Below the pieces are notes generated by a model, which saw nothing but the letters and a program-made list of their open reading frames with translations, was not told where the DNA came from and made no database searches. DNA of 64,000 nucleotides from Branchiostoma floridae (lineage: Eukaryota; Chordata; Leptocardii; Amphioxiformes; Branchiostomatidae), in contig NC_049979.1 of the NCBI RefSeq assembly GCF_000003815.2, forward strand, positions 6,230,196 through 6,294,195. The letters run 5' to 3'. Position 1 is the first letter of the stretch. Every line of letters starts with the position of its first letter. This document shows positions 11,521 through 27,113 of this stretch, piece by piece. The position numbers were made by a program, and so were the translations under genes.

Positions 11521-14500
11521 ATGCCAGCAGCAGTCGTCAGGTTTATGTGCCGTCAGGGATATTTCCTGGCACGCCAAAGGCAGAGAGGAATAACTCAGCG
11601 ATGTGAAGTTCCCTTTAAAAGTGCAGTATTGGCTCACCGGTATTGCTCTTCATCAGTCGATAGCCTGATCGGGAAACAAGCTTCCAGCAAGAGACAAGAC
11701 GGGCAGAGGAAGAAAACACAAATCCCATCCAGCAGTATCAACTTCTCTGACATCGATGCTCTAGATTCATCTCTTACACCTGAACAGTGGGGTATGATGA
11801 AGGCCCAGTTTAGACATCCACAGGACTTCGAGAGGAAAGCCATGGAACGTCTAGTCAAAAACCCCAACTTCAGAGTGGCAGAATCTTTGATGGCATATAT
11901 TGAAGAAGAAGGCCGTAAACCACGTTATGGGGTTTTGTTTTCGTACCTGGCCATATGTGTTAGATGTGAGATGTACGATGAGATGTTCAAAGTGTATGCA
12001 GAGTTGAGGAGGACGGGGAAGATGTTGGACCCCAATCTACTTGCCACCCTCATCAAGGGATTCTGTGGAACGGACAGGTGAGGTACCCAGATGTTCATGA
12101 CTGATTCTAGCATAGAATATTCAATCAAGTTGAGATGGAGTGATTTCAGAATATGCAAACTTTGATACCAACTTTTGTTGGCTTTTCTTTATGGGGGCCC
12201 AGAGGCAGCTTTGATAACTTCATAACAGTTTGATAACTTGATAACAGTTTTGAAATGAATGAATTCTGTTTAGGTTTATCAGTAAGCGAAGTGATTTAAG
12301 GGCTTCAATTTTAGATTATACATTTTAGAATGTAGCTATTTTTAATGCCTCTGCATTGTGCAGGTCTGTATGAACTCATCGCCTCTACATACAGTATACT
12401 GTATTTGTTTACTTTGAAAACATGATTTAAAAAAAATCAACGTTTGGTACATGATTAGTGTAATGTTAAATGCAGTTGACAATAAATGAACCATTTGTTG
12501 TACATTAATACTGATAGGTGGAAGGAGAGCCTGGAGTTTCTGAAGATAGTGAAAGTGCTAGGAAAGGCGTACAGCAGACACTACAACCATATCATCATCG
12601 CAGCTGTGGAACATGGGGAGAAACAGTTTGGGATGTCACTGTTTGAAGAGATGATGTCAGCCGGCCTGACACCTTCTGATGAGTGCTATGGTGCAGTGAT
12701 GAGGACACTCAGCCTTGCTGAAGAGGAGAAAAGGGTGTACAATTTGTTTGAAGAAATGAGAAACAATGGGGAGCATCCGTCTCAGACTCTGGCTTTGCAC
12801 ATCAAGGAGTGGTTTGAAGGGTAAGCTTAGGTTCTTTTTCTTATAATGCTATCTACTTATTCATTGAAACTAAAGGACAATTAAGGTGTCATATATATGA
12901 GGATGCTTTATTCATGAATTTTGCATGCTAAGTATTGGTATTACATGGCACATCACGTACCACTCGTTAATTGAAATTGTCTAATCTGATAAAACTGTCC
13001 AGGATTTTTTTATCCAAAACAAAAATATCATTGTAATATTTATCAACATCTTGTGATGATCTTAATGTTTTTTTTTTCACCAGGAAGACGAGTGAGAAGT
13101 GGACAGGTACTTTTACCTCCATACATGCAAGGTAAGCCTGCACTCATCAGGGTAGCATGTCAAAGAATTACAAAAATAACATGTCCATTACATCGACCAT
13201 TACAGAAATTGTGCTGACAGTATCAACTGTTCCCTCTGTATGCCCTTTCTCATCACACGTGTTAATACCCCTGTCACATTATCCACGAGAGTTGCACATA
13301 TTTTTCACTTGAAAACTGTCCCTGTCACATATAAGCCATACTTTGTACCTTGCACAATTGTTGTGCAATAAAGTTATTATTATAAGCGAGGCTCGGGCAA
13401 TTGCTGCAGAATCATCGTCCGATCGATTTTTGCAAAATGTGACATGGGTATAACAGAAACAGTTAGGATTTTATGATCTCTGTAGTGGACACTGCAGGGC
13501 CTGTGGCACCAGGCTAGAAGGCACTAACCTTACTGATGAAGAGTTCCATCTCCTTCATGACTCTGTCCTGAGGAGAGTCATCCATGGCAAGGATATCTTC
13601 CGTTCCACCACTCCAGAGGAACTAAAGAAGTTCTTGGACTTCATCAAGGTCAGTATTGGAGGGGACCACAGAATATGTACAGAGTGTGACTAAGAATTTT
13701 TTGTCAGCACAAAAAAAGAGAACTTTGAAGGAGCCTTTGTATAATGATAGTGCATCAATGTCAGTTTCTTCAGCACTTACTTGTAATTGAAAGCCCCAAT
13801 GAAAATAAAGCTCTACCACTTTAGTCAGTGTGACTGCCTATAGTAAATCAACTTTCCACATGTAGATCCATCTACTTGAAGGTGCAGATTTGCCAGGCAG
13901 ATATGGGAAGAAGATCAGTAACAGAATTGCCATATTAATGTGTTTTTTTTTTCACATCTCCACAGGATCGGAATGACTATGATGTCATTGTGGATGGGTT
14001 AAATGTGGCATATGCCTTTGGGTCCAAGCAGAAGAAATATTCCAGAACTGTGAGTACATAACGTCAATTTGAGAAAATACATTCTCTCAGTGACCCTACA
14101 ACAGGAAGGAAAAATACTTCTGTGTCGGGCCATGTTAATTTGATATCTTAAATGACATCCTCTGGGAACCCCAAAACTGATGTAGGCATGCAAAAAAGCA
14201 AGTTTGGTAAAAAGTTGCCTTCATTATGAAATCTTAGAGGTCAGAAAGGTTGCACAAATGACTAAATATTCAGAGTATTGTGAACCAATGAGAGTCTTCA
14301 TTTTTGCTCTTTCACATCGTCTTCTTTGATGTTGGCATTGACTTTGGCATTCAACAAAATTGGTATCCACTTTTCTACTTTTTTTAAAAACTTTTGCTCA
14401 CATTGTAGGTGCTAGTTCATTTTTTTTAAATGAACAAAAATTGATAAGTGTGTGTATCTCATCCATATAAACAAATCAACATATTAGCCTACTTAGAATT

Positions 14501-15878
14501 ACAACAAATACATTGTACTCTTACTGTATATGGTAAATGCAGTGTAGCTAGGAAGCATAGTAGTAATGGAACTGTGGTGAGTTCAACTTCTTTGTGACAT
14601 GACCCCTGTTTCTGTTGCAGCTGCTGAAAGTGGTTGAACACTTGGTGCAGCAGCTTGGGCTACGTGTTCTAGTCCTGGGTCGGAAACACATGAAGGTAAC
14701 AACTGCCCATGGAGCCTGGAGACGATCTGACATGGACACCATCGAAAGTCTGGCCGACCTCTTCTTAACCGATAATGTGTGAGTATGAAGTCATTTCAGC
14801 ACCAAGGACATGTAAAAGGGACACCTTTTACACTTCATTTTTCATGCTAAAATCCACTATCATAATTTGTTATTTGTTATGCACTTGGCCTATAAAAGCG
14901 AGGACATGCTGTACTATGCTCATTCAAGCCCATAACACTGAGGAAGCCACACGGCGAAACATTGGTGTGTGTTTGTTCGAATAAAGTTCCTAAAGGGGAA
15001 CATGTGGCTCCAGCGTCTTTTCTGAAGATGTGGCGTAAGTGTGAACTGTTGGCTTGAGATTGTCCTTCCCCACATACGATAATTTGTTAACTTTGTTATT
15101 AAGATGATGAAAATGTCAAAATGCTTCACTGAAGCAAGTGTTGCGACTATCCTTACACAGCTCCAAGGATGACCCTTACCTCCTATCTGCGACCTTGAGC
15201 TGTGGGCCCCATGCCCGGTTTATCAGTGGGGACTTCATGCGTGACCACAAGGCCCTCCTGGACAACTTTGTGCAGCGGCTGTTTCTGAAGTGGCTTAGAG
15301 GGCATCAGATGAAACTCTTGAGTATATCATATGGTGTACCCATCTTCTCAGTGAGTACGGTTGAATATTTTCAGAATATTTTGGCCTCATAGGATTACAT
15401 TCTAAGTAAGCAACCTCCACATGAACATACATGTATGCATGCAGGTAAATACAAACCTAATCCCAGTCTTGAACCATACTACACCAGCTGATTGCCTACC
15501 TGCCTAAGTGCCTAGGCCCCTTGCTGCTCTCCTTGAGGTTCCTCTGTACTGTACTGTACTGACCTGCTTTTAGGTTTAATCCAGTATCTTGTGCTATTTG
15601 GTCTTTCTAACTCTTGGGAAATCTTCCTTGGGATCTCGGGTTTAGCTGATTACTACTGAAGATGATTCTGCAGTTCCTATATGTTAGTATTTAAGCCCAG
15701 AATGTTTTTGTTCCAAACTGCTGACATGTGCTGTCTTGTGTATGTGCAGGATGTCCACACGTTTGATATTGTGGTGCAGCGGACACAGAATACGTGGCAC
15801 TTTCCTTACGACGATGGAGAACCCCGTCAGGGGCTGGAGGGACCAGACAAGTGGCTGTGTGTCAGGAGAGGGAACTAA
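11521..15878 (+). CDS. PRORP: PRORP, mitochondrial RNase P catalytic subunit
   Basis: PRORP is the metallonuclease that cuts 5' leaders from mitochondrial tRNA precursors, working in animals with TRMT10C and HSD17B10. Eight exons join in frame: 11521-12077, 12518-12820, 13084-13131, 13486-13648, 13966-14049, 14621-14778, 15161-15350 and 15750-15878, giving 543 residues (human about 583). The N terminus is Arg-rich with no acidic residue for about 28 positions, fitting a mitochondrial targeting peptide. PPR-type helices fill residues of about 100-290. The zinc site is visible as C306-x-x-C309, H518 and C538. The NYN nuclease aspartates are D367 (VDGLNVAY), D441-D442 (SKDDPYLL) and D462 (ISGDF). 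All key residues appear present, so the enzyme should be active. It shares a promoter with SMG8 and converges on SLC35B2. Confidence 0.96.
13266..13450. mobile_element. MITE with TAA target duplication, PRORP intron 3
   Basis: Inverted ends TACCCCTGTCACATT and TACCCATGTCACATT bound a 185-bp element flanked by TAA (13263-13265 and 13451-13453). The target site suggests a PIF/Harbinger-type MITE. It fills about half of PRORP intron 3. Confidence 0.65.
14795..14815 (+). promoter_or_regulatory. RE1/NRSE-like motif, PRORP intron 6
   Basis: The sequence reads TTCAGCACC, AA, GGACAT, which matches 16 of the first 17 consensus positions. The remainder does not fit. It begins 16 bases after the exon 6 donor. 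Confidence 0.25.
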
Positions 15879-17988
15879 TCAAACCTCCATGTTGGATGTC
15901 TAGTTTAGGGCTAATCTCCAAGCAGATCCTACAATGGTACAAGATATATATAGTACCAAACTGGCCAAGGAGTGTAGTCAGCCAAAAGGTGTCCATTTGC
16001 AAAACATACTCCTAAGCCGGCTTCACTCCTCTGCTAGCTTTTAATACTTTCTTATGCTACCATAGGATCTGTTTATAGATTAATTTAGGGCACCAGTCTG
16101 GAATAACTTTCACAGTATGTTTTTGAAGAATGGTGGAGGAAGTACAATTCAATTCAGAGCTTTGGGCTTAGAAGCTATGGAATGAATATGGTTCAAGGTA
16201 CATGTAGTTGAATGATCTTGTGCATAAAGGAATGATGCTGACAAGTTGAAATCACATGTGTTTGTACATATTCAGAGGCTGATTTATTTATTTGTTAGCC
16301 AGATATTTGTGTACAGTGAGTAAATATACAGTTCTAGACATTCTTCCTCCATCTTCTTTACATATCCAACAGTATACACAGCTTTATGCCCATGGTGCTC
16401 TTAAACTTCACAAATCAGCATGTGTAATTTACACCCCAAACCTTGAGTTAACAAATACACCACAAACTACATCTTACCAAGATTAATCTCACTCTGTAAC
16501 CTATACATTTTCTTTCCAGGCCCAAGTTTCCATTTTAAATACTTGGTGTGCTTATTATAGATGATTAATTGAATAGAAAGGCACCATTCTAAAGTGTAAG
16601 GTGAAAATTTTACTTTTTGAGCAGAAAAATATGACAGCCTTTTAAAAGTATCCACACATTACTTGTAGTTTCCTGCAACAAAATAATGAATAACTCACCT
16701 ATATACTAACAACAAATTTCAGCTCTTCTGCCTTGCACAAATACATCACAATTCCTGCAATGAACAATTCAAAGGGCCACACTTGATACCAAAGTTCCAT
16801 GAAGGGGGTTTTTCTACAGATTTTGCTGGTAGACTTAGCTTGGTTCAACTAATATCTTTACATGACGATTTTTGTCTGTCACAGAGGACATAAAGAGCAA
16901 TATTTTTGTCTGCAGTACCTTAAACACCTATTTTACTTTACACAACTGAACACAATTATCCAAAGGTCAAGTAACAGTAAGTGGTGCTTTGTTTCAACAG
17001 TGTCATTATTTTCTATCTTCAATCTTCCATGCCATCAAAAATGGCAGAAAAGACTTTCCCAGAAAGTAGACTTCATTGTGCAGCACAAAATTGACTTTGT
17101 CTTTTTGTCTGACAAAGTTTGAAGATCTTCTAGAGACAGATGTTCAATAAAATATGATGAGATAAATAAATACCAGACAGCACAAATGGTCAGCTACACA
17201 AAAGTAGAAGAAAAAAAATAAAAGCATATCTTTAAGCACAGCATACTATAAATACACATATGAAAATAGTGAAGAAACAATTTAACAACAAAAATTTTTC
17301 ATAACCAACACCACCACCAAGAAAAATAACAAATACATGTGTAACATCTCTTTGAATTCATAGCATATGAAAGAATTCCCATTATGCCCCCCTCCTCTCA
17401 ACATCTAAAACTTCCCACCATATTAAGCCAGATTCAGCAAAGTGACTTCCCTTCCACAGGGAAGATAATGACACTCTATCTTTACAGTTTACACTCTCAA
17501 AATCTGATGGCTGACATACATGAAAACACATAAATAATAAATCAACAAAATATGCCAATCTGTAAAATACAGGCATGCCCCAGCATCTACTTTTTCTAGA
17601 ATTTTAGGTACTTTTCACTTCTGGCAGAATCACTACATTTTGATAGCAGAGGCTTTGAGCCACCTAATTTGAATCCTGTTTTCTTTGTGCAAATTGATGT
17701 CACAGCATTTTATCATACAAAATATACGGTGGTAACTATAAAGGTTAATTATTATAGTTTCCTTTGTCAACATCAGAGATCACACCGTCTACCTATCAAC
17801 AATATCTCACAAGTGATTGTACTTAGGCATTAGCTGAGACAGAAAAGAAATGACAATACCAAATTTGGATGACTTAGTTCTACTGAGGCATGGCTTGCAC
17901 AAAAGATATCTATTTCAAGTCACATCAGTGGCCAACTATCTAATTCTCCTCAACAGTTCTTCCCTTCTCAGCGGTGGCTACTTCTTGT
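15879..17988. other. Convergent 3' region of PRORP and SLC35B2
   Basis: The two stop codons face each other over 2.1 kb of AT-rich sequence with no supported coding frame. It should hold both 3' untranslated regions. An AATAAA-type signal for PRORP is possible near 17148, and TTTATT on the plus strand could serve SLC35B2, but neither end can be fixed from the sequence. Confidence 0.6.
15912..16005. mobile_element. Partial MITE copy in the PRORP 3' UTR
   Basis: Starting 34 bases after the PRORP stop, TAATCTCCAAGCAGATCCTA is identical to the left end of the complete element at 28562. Further matches follow (CTGGCCAAG, then GCCAAA). The matching right terminal repeat is missing, so this is a truncated copy. 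Confidence 0.6.
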
Positions 17989-20900
17989 TCAGACTTTCAC
18001 CCCAGTGTTATTTTCTTGCTGGCGTGCCTTTTTTTGTTTCATCCTGTGGGAGGCATAGACCCGCAGGAACATTGCAAGAAACACAATCCCAATGCCAAAC
18101 CCTCCCATGATAGACACCGGGTGTGCATAAATTATACAGGACAGGAGGATAGCCAGAGCCTGTCTCGTGGTCATGATGATGACAAACACCATGGCACCGA
18201 ACTGGTTAATGGTGAAGAAAATAAACATCTGTCCGGTGGCTGAACAGATGGAGTTGAGGAAGACGTGAAAGGCGAACAGCTGGTGGCGGAACATGAAGGA
18301 GAAGGCCTCGATGAAGCCGCCCTGCTGGAGCAGTGCTGCCGATGTGAAGAGGCAGGAGAAGCAGTTCACACCAAACATCATCTGTAGACAAATAAACACA
18401 CTATGTAAATACTAAAAATCGAACATTATAGTACATGTATCATATGTCTCAACTGCCATTGGAAAATACACAATACAACTTTGAAACCAGGGCCATGAGA
18501 AGGAGATATCTAAGATGATCATTTTCCTTCTTTGTTAAGTATGATTATGTATACCACTACTGCTTTACTTTGTATGCAATTAGCCCTCGGGCATGAATTT
18601 GCAATAAAGACTATTATCATTAATGGAACCTGGGGTACTGGTATTATTTGCAAGGCAGAAGGAAAAAGAGTAGTGACTTAAATTTTTGAGTAAATAAATA
18701 AATAAGTAAAATTGCGTCTGAAATTGTTTGCTAAAAGTAAAGTACATGTAGTGATATAGTGCAGTGCAATAAAAAAAGCTTAGCATTAGGTACCTCAACA
18801 TATAGGGTATGCAATCTATTTGTAACACCACTTTCCTACCTGAAAGGAGGACATCTTGTACTTGTACAGCTCAGCCTGCCAGTTTGCTGTGAAGCTGTCG
18901 AACATCATGTAGCCTGCCAGCAGAATGATCCCAGAGAAGGTTGTGACTGTGGTGCTTTTCTTCTCGTCATCCGGACCATGGGCAATCAGAAACATGCTGA
19001 GACCCACAGATATCAATGCAGCTATCACATACTCATAGTACTCGTAGGTTTTCCTGGATACAAGTTTCCCCATCAACATGACAGGGATAACTTTGGATGC
19101 CTTAGCTAAAACTTGTGTAGGGAAACTGACAAACTTAAGGGCTTCATACTGACACCAGCTGCTCATAATGTTAGACAAGGAGGCATATGAATATTTGTAC
19201 ATGGGACAGCCATGTCTTGGCTGACGGAATAAACTAAGATAGATACCCGCTATTGTTAATGCCAGTATGCGATTGACAAAGACAAGGAACTGAGAATTCT
19301 GGAATTTTTCCGCCGGCTCATCCTCAGTTCCCCCATACTCGTGTCGCATGATGCGCTCCTGTAGTACCCCCCATGTGAGGTAGGACCCCTGCAGCCCCAC
19401 CACACAGAAGATCAGGATGGCCCATCTCGGGAAGCGGGAAGGAGAGGGTGCAGGTGCTTCGCTGTCCAGCTGGGTCGTGGGAAGCTCATCTGCTGTACCG
19501 TACACACAGGCCTTCACCACGTTGTATGTACATCCTTTACCTGAAATGACAACAGTATAACATTACAAATGTACAATGAATTAATGATGTTGAACACTTA
19601 CTGTGTGACAAGAACATTCAGAATAGGAAAAAAGCCATTCCTCTGTCAATACCTACATCACAATGTCAAACTGCATCAGGCTGATAATGTTTTACTGTAA
19701 TGAAGTGTACATTATGTGCCTGTTTAAGTGTTTTACAAATATATCATGAGCCAAAAAATAATAACCACTGGTTATATATAAAAAAGGAAGTTGTTGTTGT
19801 CATGCCAATCATATGTCACCCACAGCATCCATGTCTTTTGTAAGTAAAAATCATTTTTTCATTTATGCTGCACAACCGATGCACAATGCATGTCTAATTA
19901 CAAGGAACATTTCACTACCAGTATAACCTTGAAGTAACTAACGTTATATTCTTTAAGTTAAACCACAAGAGAATTGATGTCACCCACCTGCTGATCGCTC
20001 CAGAAAGTTACTCCTCTTGATATATCTGATGAGAATGGCTGCGGGGATGACAATGGAGGCATACCCCAGGATATTCAGCAGGAAACGGAACACCCAGAAG
20101 TCTGTCAGACCTGCCAGTGATGATCCATCCCCACCCCAGGTGGACTGAGCGATGACTTCTCCCAGGTCCATGATCATCACAAGCACAAACACTGCAAACC
20201 TGGAACACACCATGGTACAAATTACTGCAAATGCAGAATTGTTCGTGGTAGTTTTATGTTTGCGGTTTTCGCAGTGGCCACTTCACCACAAACTTAAAAC
20301 CACCGCGAACATTTATCCATTATATTATGTGGCTACAGTCTATGGCGCTACCGCGAACTAAATCCACTGCGAAAACTCCATTTTCCCGCTACCGCGAAAT
20401 TAAATCCCCGCAAACTTAAATGTATTTACAACTTACTAGATAAAAAATTTCTATGGCAGAGCACAATAACAACCAAGGACCATAACATTCCTTCAGGAGG
20501 TGACCCTTTGTCCCGGACAGGAGGTAACAATTTAATGGCTATTGACAGGGTCAAGTTTTACCAAGGAGCTTTTATAAAGATGGTCATCCTCTGAGCTCAG
20601 GGTTATGGTTAGAGTTGACAGGACAATTTTGAGGTGTTCATCTCAAGAATATCAAAGGAGCATCCCCTGTCAGCAGTAAAAAAACAATTCTACTGACGGG
20701 AACATCCCGACAATACCCGGTCAGTCTTAATACCGGAAAACACAGGAAAACAGTCAGTTAACCACCGGAAAACACCGGAAAACACATGAAGGAGTGTACA
20801 ATCTACTGAAATACAGTATGTTTTGATGAGTAAACATGACAGGTCGCCATGTTTTGCCACAGAATAATCTACCCATGGCCCTGGAATGAAGAAATCGTCA

Positions 20901-23417
20901 GAAAATGCATGAGACGACGGGCCGGACCGACGCCACCCGGCGGCCATGTTTGTTTGATACTTTCACAACAAGACAGCTGATATCTACCGAACTTCAGTGC
21001 AAAAATCTGTTATATATTGGCATAAATATAATATATATGAATCTACTCGGTTTGTGATAAGAATCTGTTTTCTGTGTTTCTTAATAAAGCTTGCTTCTTC
21101 TAGCCGTCAACGTTACATAATTTTGCACAAGCAGCACGTCCTGAGTCCGCCAAATTACAAATAAAGCGGTGTCCTACGTGCTTTCAAGAGTGTATATTCA
21201 TTCCACAGACACACATTTCCCTAAGTGGTTTCTCACTAGATGTGGCAATTATACCCAGTGTATCAAAGAAAGAAAACTATTATGTTGTCTGCTCAATTTC
21301 TCCGCGTAGTGTGTACGTTGGGTCAACAATGGCGGTATTTCCTACCCAAGCTATACCGTGATGCTCTAGCGGCTCGACCCGACCCGGGCGGGACATAAAA
21401 AATTTGGAGCGCGAAGTTGTATTTGTGTTGAGGGGAGAGTACTGATTCGCAAAATGATCGGGTCAGGTCCTAATATGCCGTGTCTGCATTTTTTCGGCGT
21501 AAGAACCTAGTCCCGATATGCTGGAAATCACGAACCAGTGCTTGTGGAAGGCCGCAAAGCCCTAAAGAAGTGAGTGTTTACAAACTGATCCGATTGTAAA
21601 CAAAGGACCCCAGTATATCGAAGAAAGAAAACTATTATATTGTCTGCTCAATTTCTCCGCGTAGTGTGTACGCTGGGTTCCTGCGTTGGGTCAACAATGG
21701 CGGGTTTTCCTACCCAAGCTATTCCGTGATGCTCTAGCGGCCCGACCCGACCCGGGCGGGACATACAATTTTTTGAGCGCGAAGTTCTATTCGTAATGAA
21801 ATCCTTTTAACAAGGAAACAGCAACATGAAGGTTTTTTTTTTTTTAATAAGATAATGCTTGTCATCCATCAAGAACGTCAGAAAATGCATGAGACGACGG
21901 GCCGGACATAAATAAGAAATTGCACTCATGATAAATATAAATATATATTTATTATTTAGTATCAATGCGAGTCCCTGGCACTCAACACATCGTCACACTC
22001 ACGCCCCACAATCATTTTTTTCACGCACCGGTAACTTTTAGGGGCTTTCTTGTTTGACGTACTTGTCGGGCTATCTTTTGTTTACATATTTCCCATTGAG
22101 ATGCCAATTACCGGGGGCGCCAATCTGCATAATGCAGCCAGCGTGGGTCCTTTGTTTACAATCGGATCAGTTTGTAAACACTCACTTCTTTAGGGCTTTG
22201 CGGCCTTCCACAAGCACTGGTTCGTGATTTCCAGCATATCGGGACTAGGTTCTTACGCCGAAAAAATGCAGACACGGCATATTAGGACCTGACCCGATCA
22301 TTTTGCGAATCAGTACTCTCCCCTCAACACAAATACAACTTCGCGCTCCAAATTTTTTATGTCCCGCCCGGGTCGGGTCGAGCCGCTAGAGCATCACGGT
22401 ATAGCTTGGGTAGGAAATACCGCCATTGTTGACCCAACGTACACACTACGCGGAGAAATTGAGCAGACAACATAATAGTTTTCTTTCTTTGATATACTGG
22501 GTATAATTGCCACATCTAGTGAGAAACCACTTAGGGAAATGTTAGTCTGTGGAATGAATATACACCCTTGAAAGCACGTACTAGGACACCGCTTTATTTG
22601 TAATTTGGCGGACTGGACGTGCTCACGGCTTGTGCAAAATTTAATATGTAACGTTAACGTTGACGGCTAGAAGAAGCAAGCTTTATTAAGAAATACAGCA
22701 AACAGATTCTTGTCACAATCCGAGTAGATTCATATATATAATATAGCAGATTTTTGCACTGAAGTTCGGTAGATATCAGCTGTCTTGTTGTGAAAGTATC
22801 AGACCCCGCTAAACAAACATGTACTCTGCAATGAAAACAAACATGGCCGCCGGGTGGCGTCGGTCCGGCCCGTCGTCTCATGCATTTTCTGACGATTTCT
22901 TCATTCCAGGGCCATGGGTAGATTATTCTGTGGCAAAACATAGCGACCTGTCATGTTTACTCATCAAAACATACTGTATTTCAGTAGATTGTACACTCCT
23001 TCATGTGTTTTCCGGTGGTTAACTGTGTTTTCCTGTGTTTTCCGGTATTAAGACTGTCCCGACAATACCCTCCAGACCTACGACAACAAGCTCTAAAAGA
23101 TTTCAAAAAGTACCAGAATTAACGTTAAGTTAAGTAACGTTAAAATAGCATAATTGAATTAAAGTTACATGGCAGTGAATTGTGAAGTAACACTTGTCTT
23201 TATAGCCCTGTTGTGTCAAAGGAACACAATACTGTGTACACATAAACAGCTGTTTAGTGATTCTGTTCATCCTGGCAGGTTTTATTAAAGGGCCATAAAA
23301 CGAAACGTTCACAAATGTGCCAACCGGTGATGATATCCCTGGGCTATCTAACGTTATATTCTACACTCACCCAACACCCGCCATTAACAAAATGGTCTTG
23401 GTGACGTGGCCTCTCAT
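17989..23417 (-). CDS. SLC35B2: SLC35B2 (PAPST1), Golgi PAPS transporter
   Basis: This carrier brings the sulfate donor PAPS from the cytosol into the Golgi for sulfation of glycans and proteins. Exons 20199-19988, 19540-18840 and 18381-17989 are clear from family motifs. These include [60 protein letters not shown] and a C-terminal [12 protein letters not shown]. Exon 1 (23417-23371) is inferred: it opens MRGHVTK, has a GG/GTGAGT donor, and joins exon 2 in the right phase to extend the first hydrophobic segment. The model gives 450 residues (human 432), with about nine to ten membrane spans and a Lys-rich tail. Intron 1 is unusually long because it holds the 2.3 kb palindrome. The gene diverges from PSMA6. 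SLC35B3 is less likely given the motif match. Confidence 0.93.
20225..20431. mobile_element. GTAAATRCA-type MITE, copy 1
   Basis: Imperfect inverted ends (CTGCAAATGCAGAA and its counterpart TGTAAATACATTTAAG) bound an interior rich in short palindromes such as CCACCGCGAAC. It shares GTTTTATGTTTGCGGTTTTC exactly with the element at 61675-61861. It lies just outside SLC35B2 exon 2, in intron 1. Confidence 0.65.
20722..23056. mobile_element. 2.3 kb palindromic (foldback-type) element
   Basis: A left arm of about 0.89 kb (20722 to about 21612) is the reverse complement of a right arm of about 0.91 kb (about 22143-23056). There are few mismatches and one indel near 20950/22820. The outer ends read CAGTCTTAATACCGGAAAAC. 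The 0.53 kb centre includes a second, direct, partial copy of the inner arm (about 21613-21800). The whole is flanked by a 14-bp direct repeat TCCCGACAATACCC (20705-20718 and 23057-23070), although three extra bases separate it from the left arm. No coding frame fits a transposase. It sits in SLC35B2 intron 1. Whether it moved as a long-TIR transposon or arose by inverted duplication is open. Confidence 0.8.
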
Positions 23418-23832
23418 AAAGGTTGGAACGTCCCTAAAACTGCTCCCTCTCCCGTAAATATCCGCCAACAAACATCCTCTAAATGAGTCTATCTTTACAC
23501 AAAATACAACTTTATCTCATACCGGGCCTCTTCACAACATACTCACCCGGCGTTCTCCTTACACTTCCGGAGACACGGACAATGTAGTTCCAACTTACAA
23601 AAAATAGGACAGCCAGAGATTCTAGCCGATGTTGAGCCCTGCTGAAGACGGCACACAATATACGTCATACATGGACACCTGTGCAGATAAGTCACGCCTA
23701 CTTCCCAAAGATAAAAGAAACTTGTTGAACCGGTTTCCAAATCTGGCGGATGGATCTCATCTATGCAGGTCGAAGGTAAAAGTTCATAACCCAAACGCCA
23801 TTTTGTATCGAGGTAGGGAAAAAAGCTCGAAG
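23418..23832. promoter_or_regulatory. Bidirectional SLC35B2/PSMA6 promoter
   Basis: About 415 bp separate the two start codons. Candidate elements are an ETS-type ACTTCCGG at 23563-23570 and a YY1-type GCCATTTTG near 23799. There is no TATA box. Bidirectional use is inferred from the spacing. Confidence 0.55.

Positions 23833-27113
<3,281 letters not shown>

Noticed and set aside
11306-11593. Alternative PRORP start in another frame
   Set aside because: It overlaps the likely 5'-UTR intron and is out of frame with the RNase P protein.
14930-15010. Possible retroelement 3' tail (GGCGAAACATTGG, then AATAAAG) in PRORP intron 6
   Set aside because: It is suggestive, but no second copy, poly-A tail or target duplication is visible here, so it was not annotated as an element.
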